Shown here piece by piece: positions 47,123-56,952 of a stretch of DNA of 64,000 nucleotides. Origin of the DNA: an uncultured beta proteobacterium. Its GTDB lineage: Bacteria > Pseudomonadota > Gammaproteobacteria > Burkholderiales > Burkholderiaceae_C. Below the pieces are notes generated by a model, which searched no databases, had not been told where the DNA came from, and saw only the letters and a program-made list of their open reading frames with translations. A program made the position numbers and the translations under genes. How positions within the stretch are numbered: the first letter of the stretch is position 1; each line of letters starts with the position of its first letter. The stretch spans positions 50,074-114,073 of the forward strand of contig CAIKMZ010000084.1 in NCBI GenBank assembly GCA_903828665.1. Reading direction: 5' to 3'.

Positions 47123-47755
47123 TTGAATACCTCCCCGTCCCTTTCATTTGCCAAGCTGGGTTGCAGTCGGGGCGGGCGCCAACTTTTTCAGGGCGTTGAC
47201 TGCCAACTGGAAGCCGGACGCTGGCTTTACGTGGCTGGCGCCAATGGCGTGGGCAAGACCAGTCTGCTGCGCATGGTGTGCGGACTGGCACCGGTCGAGG
47301 CCGGGCAAATCCTCTGGAACGGACAGCCGATCCAGTCGCAACGCGATGCCTACCGCGAAGACCTTTGCTATCTGGGCCACCTCAATGCGCTGCAGGAATC
47401 CATGACCGTCAACGAGAACCTGGTCTTCACAGCGGCACTGGGCGGCATCGCGCCGGAGCCGGCGCAGATGCAGTCCGTGCTGGCGCACTTCGGCGTGCGC
47501 GGCCGCGGCGAACAGTTGGTGCGCCATCTCTCGCAAGGGCAGAAGCGCCGCGTCGCCTTGTCGCGCCTGGCCTTGAGCCAAGCCCGCTTGTGGGTGCTGG
47601 ACGAACCTTTTGTTGCGATGGACGAAGCCGGCGTGCGCATGCTCGCCGACCTGATTGCGGCGCATTTGGCCAAGGGCGGACTGACCGTGCTGACCAGCCA
47701 TCAGCAGGTGCCCATCGGCAATATCGCCCCCCAGATGCTGGAGTTGCGCGCATGA
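47123..47755 (+). CDS. ccmA: Heme exporter ATP-binding protein CcmA
   Basis: TTG start proposed; ANGVGKTSLLRMVCGL, LSQGQKRRVALSRLAL. Confidence 0.92.
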   Translation: MNTSPSLSFAKLGCSRGGRQLFQGVDCQLEAGRWLYVAGANGVGKTSLLRMVCGLAPVEAGQILWNGQPIQSQRDAYREDLCYLGHLNALQESMTVNENLVFTAALGGIAPEPAQMQSVLAHFGVRGRGEQLVRHLSQGQKRRVALSRLALSQARLWVLDEPFVAMDEAGVRMLADLIAAHLAKGGLTVLTSHQQVPIGNIAPQMLELRA

Positions 47756-48435
47756 AGAAGCTCGGTTTGACCCGCGTCATGATGGCGCTGATGCGGCGCG
47801 AGTTTGCAGTGGCGTTGCGGCAAAAGGGCGAGGTCCTGACGCCGCTGGTGTTCTTCGTTGTCGTCGCCAGCCTGTTTCCGCTCGGAGTCGGTCCTGAATC
47901 GGCGCTGCTGCTGCGCATGGCGCCGGGCGTGCTGTGGGTCAGCGCCTTGCTGGCGGCCATGCTGTCGCTGCAACGCCTGTTTGCAACCGACTACATCGAC
48001 GGCTCGCTCGAGCAGATGGCGCTCTCGAGCACGCCGCTCGGTTTGCTGGTGCTGGCCAAGGCGTTGTCGCACTTCCTGCTCTCGGGCCTGCCGCTGGTGC
48101 TGATGGCGCCGGTGCTGGGCCTGCAGTTCGGCCTGGACGGTCGGGCGCTCGGCATATTGATGGTGACACTGCTGCTGGGCACGCCGACACTGAGCCTGAT
48201 CGGCAGCATCGGGGCGGCGCTGACCTTGGGCGTGCGTGGCGCAGGGGTATTGCTTTCCCTGCTGATATTGCCGTTGTATATTCCGGTCCTGATCTTCGGC
48301 GCCGGCGCCGTGGAAGCCGATGCCGCCGGCCTGGGTTTTGGCGGACACCTGTCCTTGCTGGCAGCTTTGCTCGTACTCTCCATCTTTTTTGCGCCTTTGG
48401 CGACCACGACAGCCTTGAGGATTTCCCTGGAATGA
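47752..48435 (+). CDS. ccmB: Heme exporter protein CcmB
   Basis: MKKLGLTRVMMALMRREFAVALRQKGEVLTPLVFFVVVASLFPLGVGPE. Confidence 0.95.
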   Translation: MKKLGLTRVMMALMRREFAVALRQKGEVLTPLVFFVVVASLFPLGVGPESALLLRMAPGVLWVSALLAAMLSLQRLFATDYIDGSLEQMALSSTPLGLLVLAKALSHFLLSGLPLVLMAPVLGLQFGLDGRALGILMVTLLLGTPTLSLIGSIGAALTLGVRGAGVLLSLLILPLYIPVLIFGAGAVEADAAGLGFGGHLSLLAALLVLSIFFAPLATTTALRISLE

Positions 48436-49172
48436 ATACACGCGTGATTCACTGGTTCAAATTCGCCTCGCCGCAGAATTTCTACAACTTGGCCGGTCGC
48501 ATGTGGCCGTGGTTTGCCACACTGGCCACCCTGCTGGCTGGCGTCGGCTTGTGGATCTCATTCTTCGTCGCGCCGACCGACGCGCAACAGGGCGAGGGCT
48601 ACCGCATCATCTTCGTCCACGTGCCGGCTTCGCAGATGTCAATGTTCATCTACATCGTGATGGCGGCCTGGGCCGGCTTCGGCCTGGCTTTCAATACACG
48701 CCTGTCGGGCATGATGGCCTCGGCGCTGGCGCCGACCGGCGCCCTGTTCGCCTTCCTGTCGCTGGCCACCGGCGCCTTGTGGGGCAAGCCGATGTGGGGC
48801 GCCTGGTGGGTCTGGGATGCGCGGCTGACATCCGAGTTGATCCTGCTGTTCCTGTACCTGGGTTTTCTAGCGCTGCAAGCCAGCATCGATGACCCGCGCC
48901 GCGCCGACAAGGCCTGCGCCGTGCTGGCGTTGGTGGGCGTGGTCAACGTGCCGATCATCTATTTTTCAGTCAAGTGGTGGAACACGCTGCACCAGGGCGC
49001 ATCGGTGTCGTTGACGCGCTCACCAACCATGGCTTCGACCATGCTGTGGGGCATGCTGATCATGGTTGTGGCCTGCTGGATGTACGCGATCACGATCGCG
49101 CTGCTGCGGGTGCGCACCATCATTCTCGAACGCGAACGTCATACGGAGTGGGTCAAACATGCAGTGGAATAG
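48432..49172 (+). CDS. ccmC: Heme ABC transporter permease CcmC
   Basis: MNTRVIHWFKFASPQNFYNLAGRMWP...GKPMWGAWWVWDARLTSELILLFLYLG. Confidence 0.96.
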   Translation: MNTRVIHWFKFASPQNFYNLAGRMWPWFATLATLLAGVGLWISFFVAPTDAQQGEGYRIIFVHVPASQMSMFIYIVMAAWAGFGLAFNTRLSGMMASALAPTGALFAFLSLATGALWGKPMWGAWWVWDARLTSELILLFLYLGFLALQASIDDPRRADKACAVLALVGVVNVPIIYFSVKWWNTLHQGASVSLTRSPTMASTMLWGMLIMVVACWMYAITIALLRVRTIILERERHTEWVKHAVE

Positions 49173-49335
49173 TGTTTCGGAATTCTTCGCCATGGGCGGT
49201 TACGCCTTTTATGTCTGGGGCAGTTTCGGCCTGACGGCTGCGATCGTGGCCGGCGAAGTGCTGCTGCTTCGCGCCCACCGCAAGACCGTATTGCGCAATC
49301 TGCGCGCTGAACTTCTCTCGGAAAGCAACCCATGA
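49159..49335 (+). CDS. ccmD: Heme exporter protein CcmD
   Basis: [42 protein letters not shown]. Confidence 0.93.
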   Translation: MQWNSVSEFFAMGGYAFYVWGSFGLTAAIVAGEVLLLRAHRKTVLRNLRAELLSESNP

Positions 49336-49775
49336 AACCACGTCACAAACGCGCCGCCATCATCATTGGCGCGCTGGCCGCGCTGGGCATTGCGGCCTAC
49401 TTTGTCCTCAATGCGTTCCAGAGCAACCTGGTGTTCTTCTTCTCGCCAACGCAGGTCGCTGCGGGTGAGGCGCCGAAGAACCGGACCTTCCGCATCGGCG
49501 GTCTGGTCAAGGAAGGTTCGGTCAAGCGCGACAACCTGACCGTCTCCTTTGTCGTGACCGATACCAGCAAGGACGTGCCGACGACCTACACGGGAATCCT
49601 GCCGGACCTGTTCAAGGAAGGCAAGGGCGTGGTGGCACAGGGCAAGTTTGACGCTGACGGCAAGTTTGTCGCCACCGAGGTGCTGGCCAAGCACGACGAG
49701 AACTACATGCCGCCGGAAGCCAAGGCCGCGCTGGACCAGGCCCAGATCCAGAAGACCATCAAGTCACTCAAGTAG
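49332..49775 (+). CDS. ccmE: Cytochrome c maturation heme chaperone CcmE
   Basis: [41 protein letters not shown]..., HDENYMPPE heme-binding region. Confidence 0.96.
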   Translation: MKPRHKRAAIIIGALAALGIAAYFVLNAFQSNLVFFFSPTQVAAGEAPKNRTFRIGGLVKEGSVKRDNLTVSFVVTDTSKDVPTTYTGILPDLFKEGKGVVAQGKFDADGKFVATEVLAKHDENYMPPEAKAALDQAQIQKTIKSLK

Positions 49776-49826
49776 AAATCTTCCGGACGGCTATTCTTTC
49801 CTGTCGGAACCTGTATTGGACAAACC

Positions 49827-51791
49827 ATGATTCCTGAAATTGGTCACTTTGCTTTGATTCTGGCGCTCTTCGTGGCGCTGGCCTTGGGAACGCTGGGCGT
49901 GATCGGCGGCCAGCAGGGTCGCGCCGACTGGATGGCACTGGCGCGCCCGGGCGCGCAGGCGCTCTGGCTGCTGGCGGTCATCTCCTTTGGCTGCCTGACC
50001 TACGCGTTCTTCACGAACGACTTCTCGGTCTCGTACGTCGCGCAGCATTCCAACACCAAGCTGCCCGACATCTACCGCATCGCGGGTGTCTGGGGCGGCC
50101 ATGAAGGCTCGCTCCTGCTGTGGTTCGTGATGCTGTGCACTTGGATGATGGCGGTGTCACTGTTTTCGCGCCAACTGCCCGACGTCATGGTGTCGCGTGT
50201 GCTGGCCGTGCTGGCCCTGGTGGCCGTGGGCTTTCTGCTCTTCATGCTGATCACCTCGAACCCGTTCCTGCGCCTGAGCGAAATTCCGGCCGAAGGACGC
50301 GATCTGAATCCGCTGCTGCAGGATCCGGGCCTGGTGTTCCATCCGCCGATGCTGTACATGGGCTACGTCGGCATGGCCGTGCCCTTTGCCTTCTCCATCG
50401 CCGCACTGCTCAACGGCCGGCTTGATGCCGCCTGGGCACGCTGGACACGACCCTGGGCTACGGCCGCCTGGATCTGCCTGACCATCGGCATTGCCATGGG
50501 TTCGTGGTGGGCGTATTACGAATTGGGATGGGGTGGCTGGTGGTTCTGGGACCCGGTCGAAAACGCCTCCTTCCTGCCCTGGCTGGTCGGCTCGGCGCTG
50601 ATCCATTCGCTGGCGGTCACGGAGAAGCGCGGACTGTTCCGCAGCTGGACCATCATGCTTTCGATCATCGGCTTTTCGCTGAGCCTGCTCGGCACCTTCC
50701 TGGTCCGCTCGGGTGTGCTGACCTCGGTCCACGCCTTTGCCACCGACCCCAAGCGCGGCGTCTTCATCCTGTTGTTCTTGGCCGCCGTGGTCGGCGGCTC
50801 GCTGGCGCTGTTTGCCGCGCGCTCCGGCAAGGTGCGCTCGGGTGGCGCGTTCGCGCTGGTCTCGCGTGAGACGTTCCTGCTGATCAACAACGTGCTGCTG
50901 ACGACCGCCGCTGCCGCCGTGCTGCTGGGCACGCTCTATCCGCTGATCGTGGACGCGCTCAACCTGGGCAAGCTGTCGGTCGGCCCGCCGTATTTCAATG
51001 CGGTGTTCGCGCCCATCATGCTGCCGGTATTGTTCTTCATGGTAGTCGGTTCCTTTGCGCGCTGGAAAAACGACAGCGTGGCCGAACTCAGCAAGAAGCT
51101 CGGCCCAGTCGCCGCGGTCTCGGTGCTGCTGGGCTGCAGCGCACCGTTCTTGGCCGGACCCTGGTCCTGGCTGGTCGCCCTGTCCCTGTCGCTGGTGTTC
51201 TGGATCATTCTGACTTCGCTGCAGCATATCTACCGCCAGCTCAAGAGCACGACGAACTGGAAGGTCATCCCGCTGGCCTACTGGGGCATGCACATGGCGC
51301 ATATCGGCATTGCCATCTGCGTCGTCGGCATCACCATGGTCAAGGCTTATGAAAATGAAAAAGACGTGCGCATGGCCATTGGCGACACGGTCGAAGTGGC
51401 CGGCTACACCTTCCGCCTAACCAACATCAGCGAAGTGCCGGGACCGAACTACACGGCCGATCGCGGCATCGTCGAATTGAGCAAGGACGGCAAGGTGCTG
51501 CGCACGCTGGAGCCGGAAAAGCGGACCTACTTCTCGTCCAGCATGCCGATGACGGAGACGGCCATCGACAGCAAGCTCACGCGCGACGTCTACGTGGCGC
51601 TCGGTGAGCGGCTGACGGACAGCGCCACGCCAGCCTGGGCCATGCGGGTCTACTACAAACCCTTTGTCACGTGGATCTGGGGCGGGTGCCTGTTGATGGC
51701 GCTCGGCGGCGCCCTGGCGGCGCTGGACCGGCGCTACCGTCGAAAGGCCGCGGCCACCGTGCCGACGCATGCGAAAGGTGTAGCCGTATGA
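49827..51791 (+). CDS. ccmF: Heme lyase CcmF
   Basis: 654 aa; WGGHEGSLLLWF, GWGGWWFWDPVENASFLPWL. Confidence 0.97.
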   Translation: MIPEIGHFALILALFVALALGTLGVIGGQQGRADWMALARPGAQALWLLAVISFGCLTYAFFTNDFSVSYVAQHSNTKLPDIYRIAGVWGGHEGSLLLWFVMLCTWMMAVSLFSRQLPDVMVSRVLAVLALVAVGFLLFMLITSNPFLRLSEIPAEGRDLNPLLQDPGLVFHPPMLYMGYVGMAVPFAFSIAALLNGRLDAAWARWTRPWATAAWICLTIGIAMGSWWAYYELGWGGWWFWDPVENASFLPWLVGSALIHSLAVTEKRGLFRSWTIMLSIIGFSLSLLGTFLVRSGVLTSVHAFATDPKRGVFILLFLAAVVGGSLALFAARSGKVRSGGAFALVSRETFLLINNVLLTTAAAAVLLGTLYPLIVDALNLGKLSVGPPYFNAVFAPIMLPVLFFMVVGSFARWKNDSVAELSKKLGPVAAVSVLLGCSAPFLAGPWSWLVALSLSLVFWIILTSLQHIYRQLKSTTNWKVIPLAYWGMHMAHIGIAICVVGITMVKAYENEKDVRMAIGDTVEVAGYTFRLTNISEVPGPNYTADRGIVELSKDGKVLRTLEPEKRTYFSSSMPMTETAIDSKLTRDVYVALGERLTDSATPAWAMRVYYKPFVTWIWGGCLLMALGGALAALDRRYRRKAAATVPTHAKGVAV

Positions 51792-52315
51792 AAATGAAGG
51801 CAATGATTCCGCTGGGCCTGTTCGCCGTCCTGGTGGTGTTTCTGGCGATCGGCCTGACGCGCGATCCGCGCGAGATTCCCTCGCCCCTGATCGGCAAGCC
51901 GGCGCCCCTGTTCACGGCGCCGCGCCTGCAAGTGCCTGACCAGCAGTTCTCCGCCAAGGATATGCTGGGCAAGGTCTGGATCCTCAACACCTGGGCATCC
52001 TGGTGCGTCGCCTGCCGCGAGGAACACCCGATCCTGATGGAGTTTGCCAAGACCAAAACCATTCCCGTCATCGGCCTCGATTACAAGGACCAGAATGTGG
52101 ACGGCCTGAAGTGGTTGGCGCGCAATGGCGACCCGTATGACCTCTCGGTCACCGACCGCGACGGCCGCATCGGCATCGATTTCGGCGTCTACGGCGTGCC
52201 CGAGAGCTTTCTGATCGACAAGGCCGGCGTCATCCGCTACAAGCAGATCGGCCCGGTGACCAACGAGGCGCTGCGCGACAAGATACTGCCGCTGATCCAG
52301 GAGCTGCAGAAATGA
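51788..52315 (+). CDS. ccmG: Thiol:disulfide interchange protein CcmG/DsbE
   Basis: WASWCVACREEHP thioredoxin site, GVYGVPESFLID. Confidence 0.96.
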   Translation: MKMKAMIPLGLFAVLVVFLAIGLTRDPREIPSPLIGKPAPLFTAPRLQVPDQQFSAKDMLGKVWILNTWASWCVACREEHPILMEFAKTKTIPVIGLDYKDQNVDGLKWLARNGDPYDLSVTDRDGRIGIDFGVYGVPESFLIDKAGVIRYKQIGPVTNEALRDKILPLIQELQK

Positions 52316-52779
52316 AATACGCCCTGGCACTGATTCTGGTGCTGTACTGCGCCCTGTCGTCGTGGGCCGGCGAAGCGGTCCCGCTGGCCGAAGACCCGGT
52401 CGTGGAGCAGCGCATGATCGCCATCTCCGAAGAACTGCGCTGCCTGGTTTGCCAGAATGAATCGCTGGCCGGTTCGCGCGCCGACCTGGCCCAGGACTTG
52501 CGCCGCGAATTGCGCACCCTGGTCAAGGCCAACAAGAGCGACGCAGAAATCAAGGAATACCTGGTCAGCCGCTACGGCGATTTCGTGCTCTACAAGCCCC
52601 CCTTCAAACCGGTCACCTGGCTGCTCTGGTTCGGCCCCTTCGTGCTGCTGATCGGCGCCGTCGTGGTGCTGGTGCGCACGGTGCGCCGCAACCTGCGTGG
52701 CGCGGCACCCGCTGCGCTTGATCCGGACCAGCGCAAAAAAGCGCAATCTCTTCTCAAAGATACGGAAACTCCCTCATGA
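52312..52779 (+). CDS. ccmH: Cytochrome c maturation protein CcmH
   Basis: RCLVCQNESLAGSRADLAQDLRRELR. Confidence 0.96.
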   Translation: MKYALALILVLYCALSSWAGEAVPLAEDPVVEQRMIAISEELRCLVCQNESLAGSRADLAQDLRRELRTLVKANKSDAEIKEYLVSRYGDFVLYKPPFKPVTWLLWFGPFVLLIGAVVVLVRTVRRNLRGAAPAALDPDQRKKAQSLLKDTETPS

Positions 52780-54158
52780 CAGTCTTTATCGCAAGCGCAG
52801 TGCTGTTGACACTGCTGGCGCTGGCTTGGCTGGTACGCCCATTGCTGTGGCCTGCCCGCGGCACCGGGATATCGAGCCAGCGCCTCAATGCCTCGATCTA
52901 CCGCGATCAGCTCGAGACCCTGGACCGGGATCTGGCGCGCGGCGTCATCTCTGCCGCCGACTGTGAAGCCAGCAAGGATGAACTGCAATTGCGTCTGCTT
53001 GACGACACGGAAGAGCCGGCCCTGGTGCAATCGGGCAACCAGCACAGCTTCTGGACCTCACGCCGCACGGCCGTTGTGATCGCACTGCTGTTGCCACTGG
53101 GCGCTGGCGGCATGTACTGGTGGCTGGGTACGCCGGATGCGATCGACCCGGTGGCCGCGCACAAGGCCGCAGAAGACCAGGTTTCGCAAATGATCGACAA
53201 GCTGGCGGCACGTCTCAAAGAAAAGCCCGATGACCCCAAAGGCTGGGCCATGCTGGCGCGCTCGTACAAGGTGATGGGACGCTTCCCCGAAGCGGAGCAG
53301 GCTTTCCTTAAGGCCGGCGACTTGATCAACACCGAACCCGACCTGCTGGTCGACTACGCTGATTTGCTCGCCGTGCGCGCCAACAACAACATCGAAGGCA
53401 AGCCGCTGGAGCTGGTCACCAAGGCGCTGGCCTTGAACCCGCAGCATCCGATGGGACTGATGATGTCGGGCGTTGCCGCCTATCGCCGCTCCGACTTCAA
53501 GCTGGCCGTGGCGCAGTGGGAGAAGCTGCTGGCCGTGCTGGACCCCGGCTCGCCGGATGCGCAGCAGGTGGAAGCCGATATTGCCGACGCGCGTGCCAAG
53601 GCCGGCCTGCCGGCGGGCGCAGCCAAAATACCCGCAGCCGGCGCCGATGCGGGCAAACTGCCGCCGGTCGATGCGGCGGCCGCGGCGGGCATGACCCCGG
53701 AGAAGATCAACCAGATGGTCGAAGGTCTGGCTGCGCGCCTGAAGGCCAATCCGGATGACCTGGCTGGCTGGGTCCGCCTGGCACGTGTCTACAAGACGCA
53801 GGGGCGCATGGCCGAAGCAGAAGCGGCCTTTGAAAAGGCCGGCAAGATGGTCGACAAAGACCCCGACCTGCTGACCCAGTACGCCGACCTGCTGGCGACA
53901 CGCAGCGGCACGATCGAAGGCAAGCCGCTCGCGCTGGTCAACAAGGCGCTGGCATTGAATCCGAAGCACCCGATTGCACTGATGCTGGCCGCCTCGGCTG
54001 CGTACAAGCGCGCCGACTATGCGCAGGCCATCTCGCATTGGGAGAAAGTGCTGACCGTTCTGCCGCCCGGCTCGCCGGACGCGAAGCAGGTGGAAGCCGA
54101 AATCGCCGATGCCCGCAGCAAGACCGGGCTGGGCCTGCTCGGCAAATCGAAACCTTAG
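52776..54158 (+). CDS. ccmI: Cytochrome c biogenesis protein CcmI (with internally duplicated TPR domain)
   Basis: 460 aa; N-terminal 2-TM module, then two alignable TPR segments (53175-53609 and 53700-54132). Confidence 0.93.
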   Translation: MTVFIASAVLLTLLALAWLVRPLLWPARGTGISSQRLNASIYRDQLETLDRDLARGVISAADCEASKDELQLRLLDDTEEPALVQSGNQHSFWTSRRTAVVIALLLPLGAGGMYWWLGTPDAIDPVAAHKAAEDQVSQMIDKLAARLKEKPDDPKGWAMLARSYKVMGRFPEAEQAFLKAGDLINTEPDLLVDYADLLAVRANNNIEGKPLELVTKALALNPQHPMGLMMSGVAAYRRSDFKLAVAQWEKLLAVLDPGSPDAQQVEADIADARAKAGLPAGAAKIPAAGADAGKLPPVDAAAAAGMTPEKINQMVEGLAARLKANPDDLAGWVRLARVYKTQGRMAEAEAAFEKAGKMVDKDPDLLTQYADLLATRSGTIEGKPLALVNKALALNPKHPIALMLAASAAYKRADYAQAISHWEKVLTVLPPGSPDAKQVEAEIADARSKTGLGLLGKSKP

Positions 54159-54163
54159 TCGGT

Positions 54164-54242
54164 CGCCCCCACGCTCCTCGCTTCGCGTAACTCGCTGCCC
54201 CCCAAGGGGGCGCAAACGGTCTTTGGGACGGCCCGGCGGCGG
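54164..54242. repeat. Intergenic repeat with GCCCCCCAAGGGGGC hairpin between convergent genes
   Basis: CCCCACGCTCCTCGCTTCGCGTAACTCGCTGCCCCCCAAGGGGGCGCAAACGGTCTTTGGGACGGCCCGGCGGCGGGT; resembles a repeat I associate with Comamonadaceae genomes; hairpin at 54197-54211. Confidence 0.6.
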
Positions 54243-54244
54243 GT

Positions 54245-54781
54245 TCAGCCCCGGCTCAGTTCGCTGAGCTGGCGGCCGAAGGCCTCGACCTGCTGCCAGT
54301 CGGTGAATTCAACCACCGCGGTCGGGTCGGTCGGACCCTTGGTCATGAGCATGATGAAGCGGATCATGGTGCGGTCGACAAAGCCGTAGCGCGGATAGTC
54401 AAGCTTGCCGGCAAAGACACCGAGCAACTTCGGCTTCCACGTGATCTGGCGCAGGAACTTGATCAGGTAGGGATTGGTCTCGGGCCGGTTCTTCTCCGGC
54501 TTGCGCGCCACGATGTTGACCGTGAAAAACGCGTTCGCCTTGCTCTCCAGCAGGGCCTGATGGCGTGAAATGAATTGCCCTACCTGCGGCTGGTGCTTGC
54601 CATAGCGGATGCTGGCGCCGATGACCAGCGTGTCGAAAGACGGCAAGTCCAGCGCATCGGCCTGCGCCAGCGCCACCACGGTTGCCGCATGCCCCTGCTG
54701 TTCAATGACCTGCTTGAGCCGCTCGCAAATGCGTGGCGTGTGGCCGTCCGTGGTCGAGTAGGCGATCAGGATGCGGCTCAT
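54245..54781 (-). CDS. Flavodoxin-domain protein, HemG-like
   Basis: MSRILIAYSTTDGHTPRICERLKQVI...; menaquinone-dependent protoporphyrinogen oxidase (HemG) family-like. Confidence 0.8.
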   Translation of the reverse strand: MSRILIAYSTTDGHTPRICERLKQVIEQQGHAATVVALAQADALDLPSFDTLVIGASIRYGKHQPQVGQFISRHQALLESKANAFFTVNIVARKPEKNRPETNPYLIKFLRQITWKPKLLGVFAGKLDYPRYGFVDRTMIRFIMLMTKGPTDPTAVVEFTDWQQVEAFGRQLSELSRG

Positions 54782-56853
54782 CGGCCGTTCCCGCCAGCCG
54801 ACTCGTCGTCAAGATCGAGCGCCTTGTACTTGCTGGCCAGCAGACGCTGCGTGGCATCGGGCACCTGGGCGTAATGCGAGAAGCTGATGCTGTAGGAGCC
54901 CTGCCCTGCGGTGAGCGACTTCAGGCGACCCTGGTAGTCATCGAGCTCGGCCAGCGGAATCAGCGCGCTGATGGCCACGCTGCCGGCAGCGCGCGGCTGG
55001 GTGCCGGTGACCTGGCCGCGCTTGCTGGCCAGATCGCCGGTAAGGTCGCCGATGCTGTACTCGGGCGCCAGCACCTCGATGTTGACCAGCGGTTCGAGCA
55101 CGATCGGGTGCGCGTTGCGCACCCCGTCAATGGTTGCCTTGCGTCCGGCCGAGGTAAAGGCAATGTCCTTGCCATCGACGGCATGGGTTTTGCCGTCATG
55201 CACCGTGACGCGGATGTCATGCACGGGGTAGCCCGCCACCACGCCTTCGGCCAGCGCCTGACGCACGCCTTTTTCGACCGCCGCCATGAAGACGCCGGGG
55301 ATAACGCCGCCCTTGACGACGTCGACGAATTCAAAGCCGGCACCGCCCTCCAGCGGCTCGACGCGCAGCATGACCTCGCCGAACTGACCGGCGCCGCCGC
55401 TTTGCTTCTTGTGCCGGCAGTGGCCCTCGGCCAGGGCGGTGATGGTTTCGCGGTAGGCGATTTGCGGCGCACTGGTATCGAGCTCGAGCTTGTACTGCTG
55501 CTGCATGCGCGCGAGCTTGGCACGCAGGTGCATTTCACCGAGGCCGCGGATCACGGTCTCGTTGGTACCGGGATGGCGCTCGACCTTGAAGCAAGGGTCT
55601 TCGAGTTCGAGCTTGTGCAGGATCTCGAACAGGCGCTGCTCATCGCCCTTGCGCCGCGTCTGCACCGCCAGGCCCTGCATCGGCTGCGGAAAGCTCAACG
55701 GTTTGAGATGGATATGGTCTTCATCGTGCGAGTCGTGCAGCACGCAATCGAACTCAATGTCATCGACCTTGGCCACGGCGCCAAGTTCGCCCGGTACCAA
55801 AGCCGGCACTTCGATGTAGTCCTTGCCCTGCAAGCGGTACAGGTGCGCAACCTTGAAGGGACGTTTGCCGGAGCCGACAAACAGTTGCGCGTCGCGCCGG
55901 ATCGTGCCCTGGTGCACGCGAAAGACACCGAGCTTGCCGATGAAGGGATCGATCACCACCTTGAAAACATGGGCCAGCACGTGCAGCGCGTCGTCCGGAT
56001 CGGCCTGGAACGGCTGCGCCTGCGCAAGCGGCTCGCCGCGATAGAACGGCGGCGCATTGCCCTCGGTCGGGTTCGGCGCCAGCCGCGCCAGCGCGTCGAG
56101 AAGTTGCGGGATACCGGCGCCGGTCCTGGCCGAGACAAACAGAATCGGGACCAGGTGCCCGGCGCGCAGGGCGCGCTCGAACGGTGCGTGCAATTCTTCC
56201 AGCGTCGGGTCGGCGCCTGTTTCGAGGTAATTGGCCATCAGGCTGTCGTCTTCCTCGACGATCTGATCGATCAGAGCGCGATGCGCCGCGGCAATCGAGG
56301 CGAAGTCGCTCTCGCCGTCCTCGTGGCCCAGCAGTTCGACCACATCCTGCCCATTGTGGGTCGGCAAGTCCAGCAGCAGGCACTGTTTGCCAAAGCGCTC
56401 GCGGATCTCGTTGACGAGCGCCGGCAGATCCACGTTGTCGGCGTCGATCTTGTTGATAAGCACCATGCGGCACAGACCGCGCTCGCCGGCCAGCGTGAAC
56501 ATGCGCTCGGTCGCCAGTTCAATGCCGGTCTGCGCGTTAACCACCACCAGCGCGGTATCGACCGCCGCCAGCGCGCCCATCGACTGGCCGGAAAAATCCG
56601 GGTAGCCGGGGGTATCGATCAACTGGATCTGGGCGCCGTCCCAACTGAAGCTGACCAGCGACGACTGCAGTGAATGGCCCATCTCCTTTTCGATCGGATC
56701 GAAGTCGCAGACCGTGTTGCCTTTTTCTACGGAGCCGCGGTTCTTGATGGCACCGCTGGCGGCCAAGAGGCTCTCGGCCAGGGTGGTCTTGCCGGCGGCG
56801 CCGTGGCCAACCAGGGCAACGGCGCGAATGGGGGTGCTGAGTTTGTGGCTCAT
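54778..56853 (-). CDS. Elongation factor G paralogue (EF-G2/FusA2-like)
   Basis: 691 aa; P-loop GHGAAGKTTL, DTPGY, NKID, EF-G domains II-V. Confidence 0.9.
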   Translation of the reverse strand: MSHKLSTPIRAVALVGHGAAGKTTLAESLLAASGAIKNRGSVEKGNTVCDFDPIEKEMGHSLQSSLVSFSWDGAQIQLIDTPGYPDFSGQSMGALAAVDTALVVVNAQTGIELATERMFTLAGERGLCRMVLINKIDADNVDLPALVNEIRERFGKQCLLLDLPTHNGQDVVELLGHEDGESDFASIAAAHRALIDQIVEEDDSLMANYLETGADPTLEELHAPFERALRAGHLVPILFVSARTGAGIPQLLDALARLAPNPTEGNAPPFYRGEPLAQAQPFQADPDDALHVLAHVFKVVIDPFIGKLGVFRVHQGTIRRDAQLFVGSGKRPFKVAHLYRLQGKDYIEVPALVPGELGAVAKVDDIEFDCVLHDSHDEDHIHLKPLSFPQPMQGLAVQTRRKGDEQRLFEILHKLELEDPCFKVERHPGTNETVIRGLGEMHLRAKLARMQQQYKLELDTSAPQIAYRETITALAEGHCRHKKQSGGAGQFGEVMLRVEPLEGGAGFEFVDVVKGGVIPGVFMAAVEKGVRQALAEGVVAGYPVHDIRVTVHDGKTHAVDGKDIAFTSAGRKATIDGVRNAHPIVLEPLVNIEVLAPEYSIGDLTGDLASKRGQVTGTQPRAAGSVAISALIPLAELDDYQGRLKSLTAGQGSYSISFSHYAQVPDATQRLLASKYKALDLDDESAGGNGR

Positions 56854-56952
56854 GGAATTCCCTTGTGGTGTGCAGCGGCGTCATGCCGTGCAGCTATCTT
56901 ACCCTCAGCAACAGCCCCGAACCCGGGGTCCGGAGGTGCCAGAATGGATGAC

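Noticed and set aside
54733-56673. 646-aa plus-strand ORF opposite the EF-G paralogue
   Set aside because: Mirror frame; composition typical of antisense translations in GC-rich DNA.
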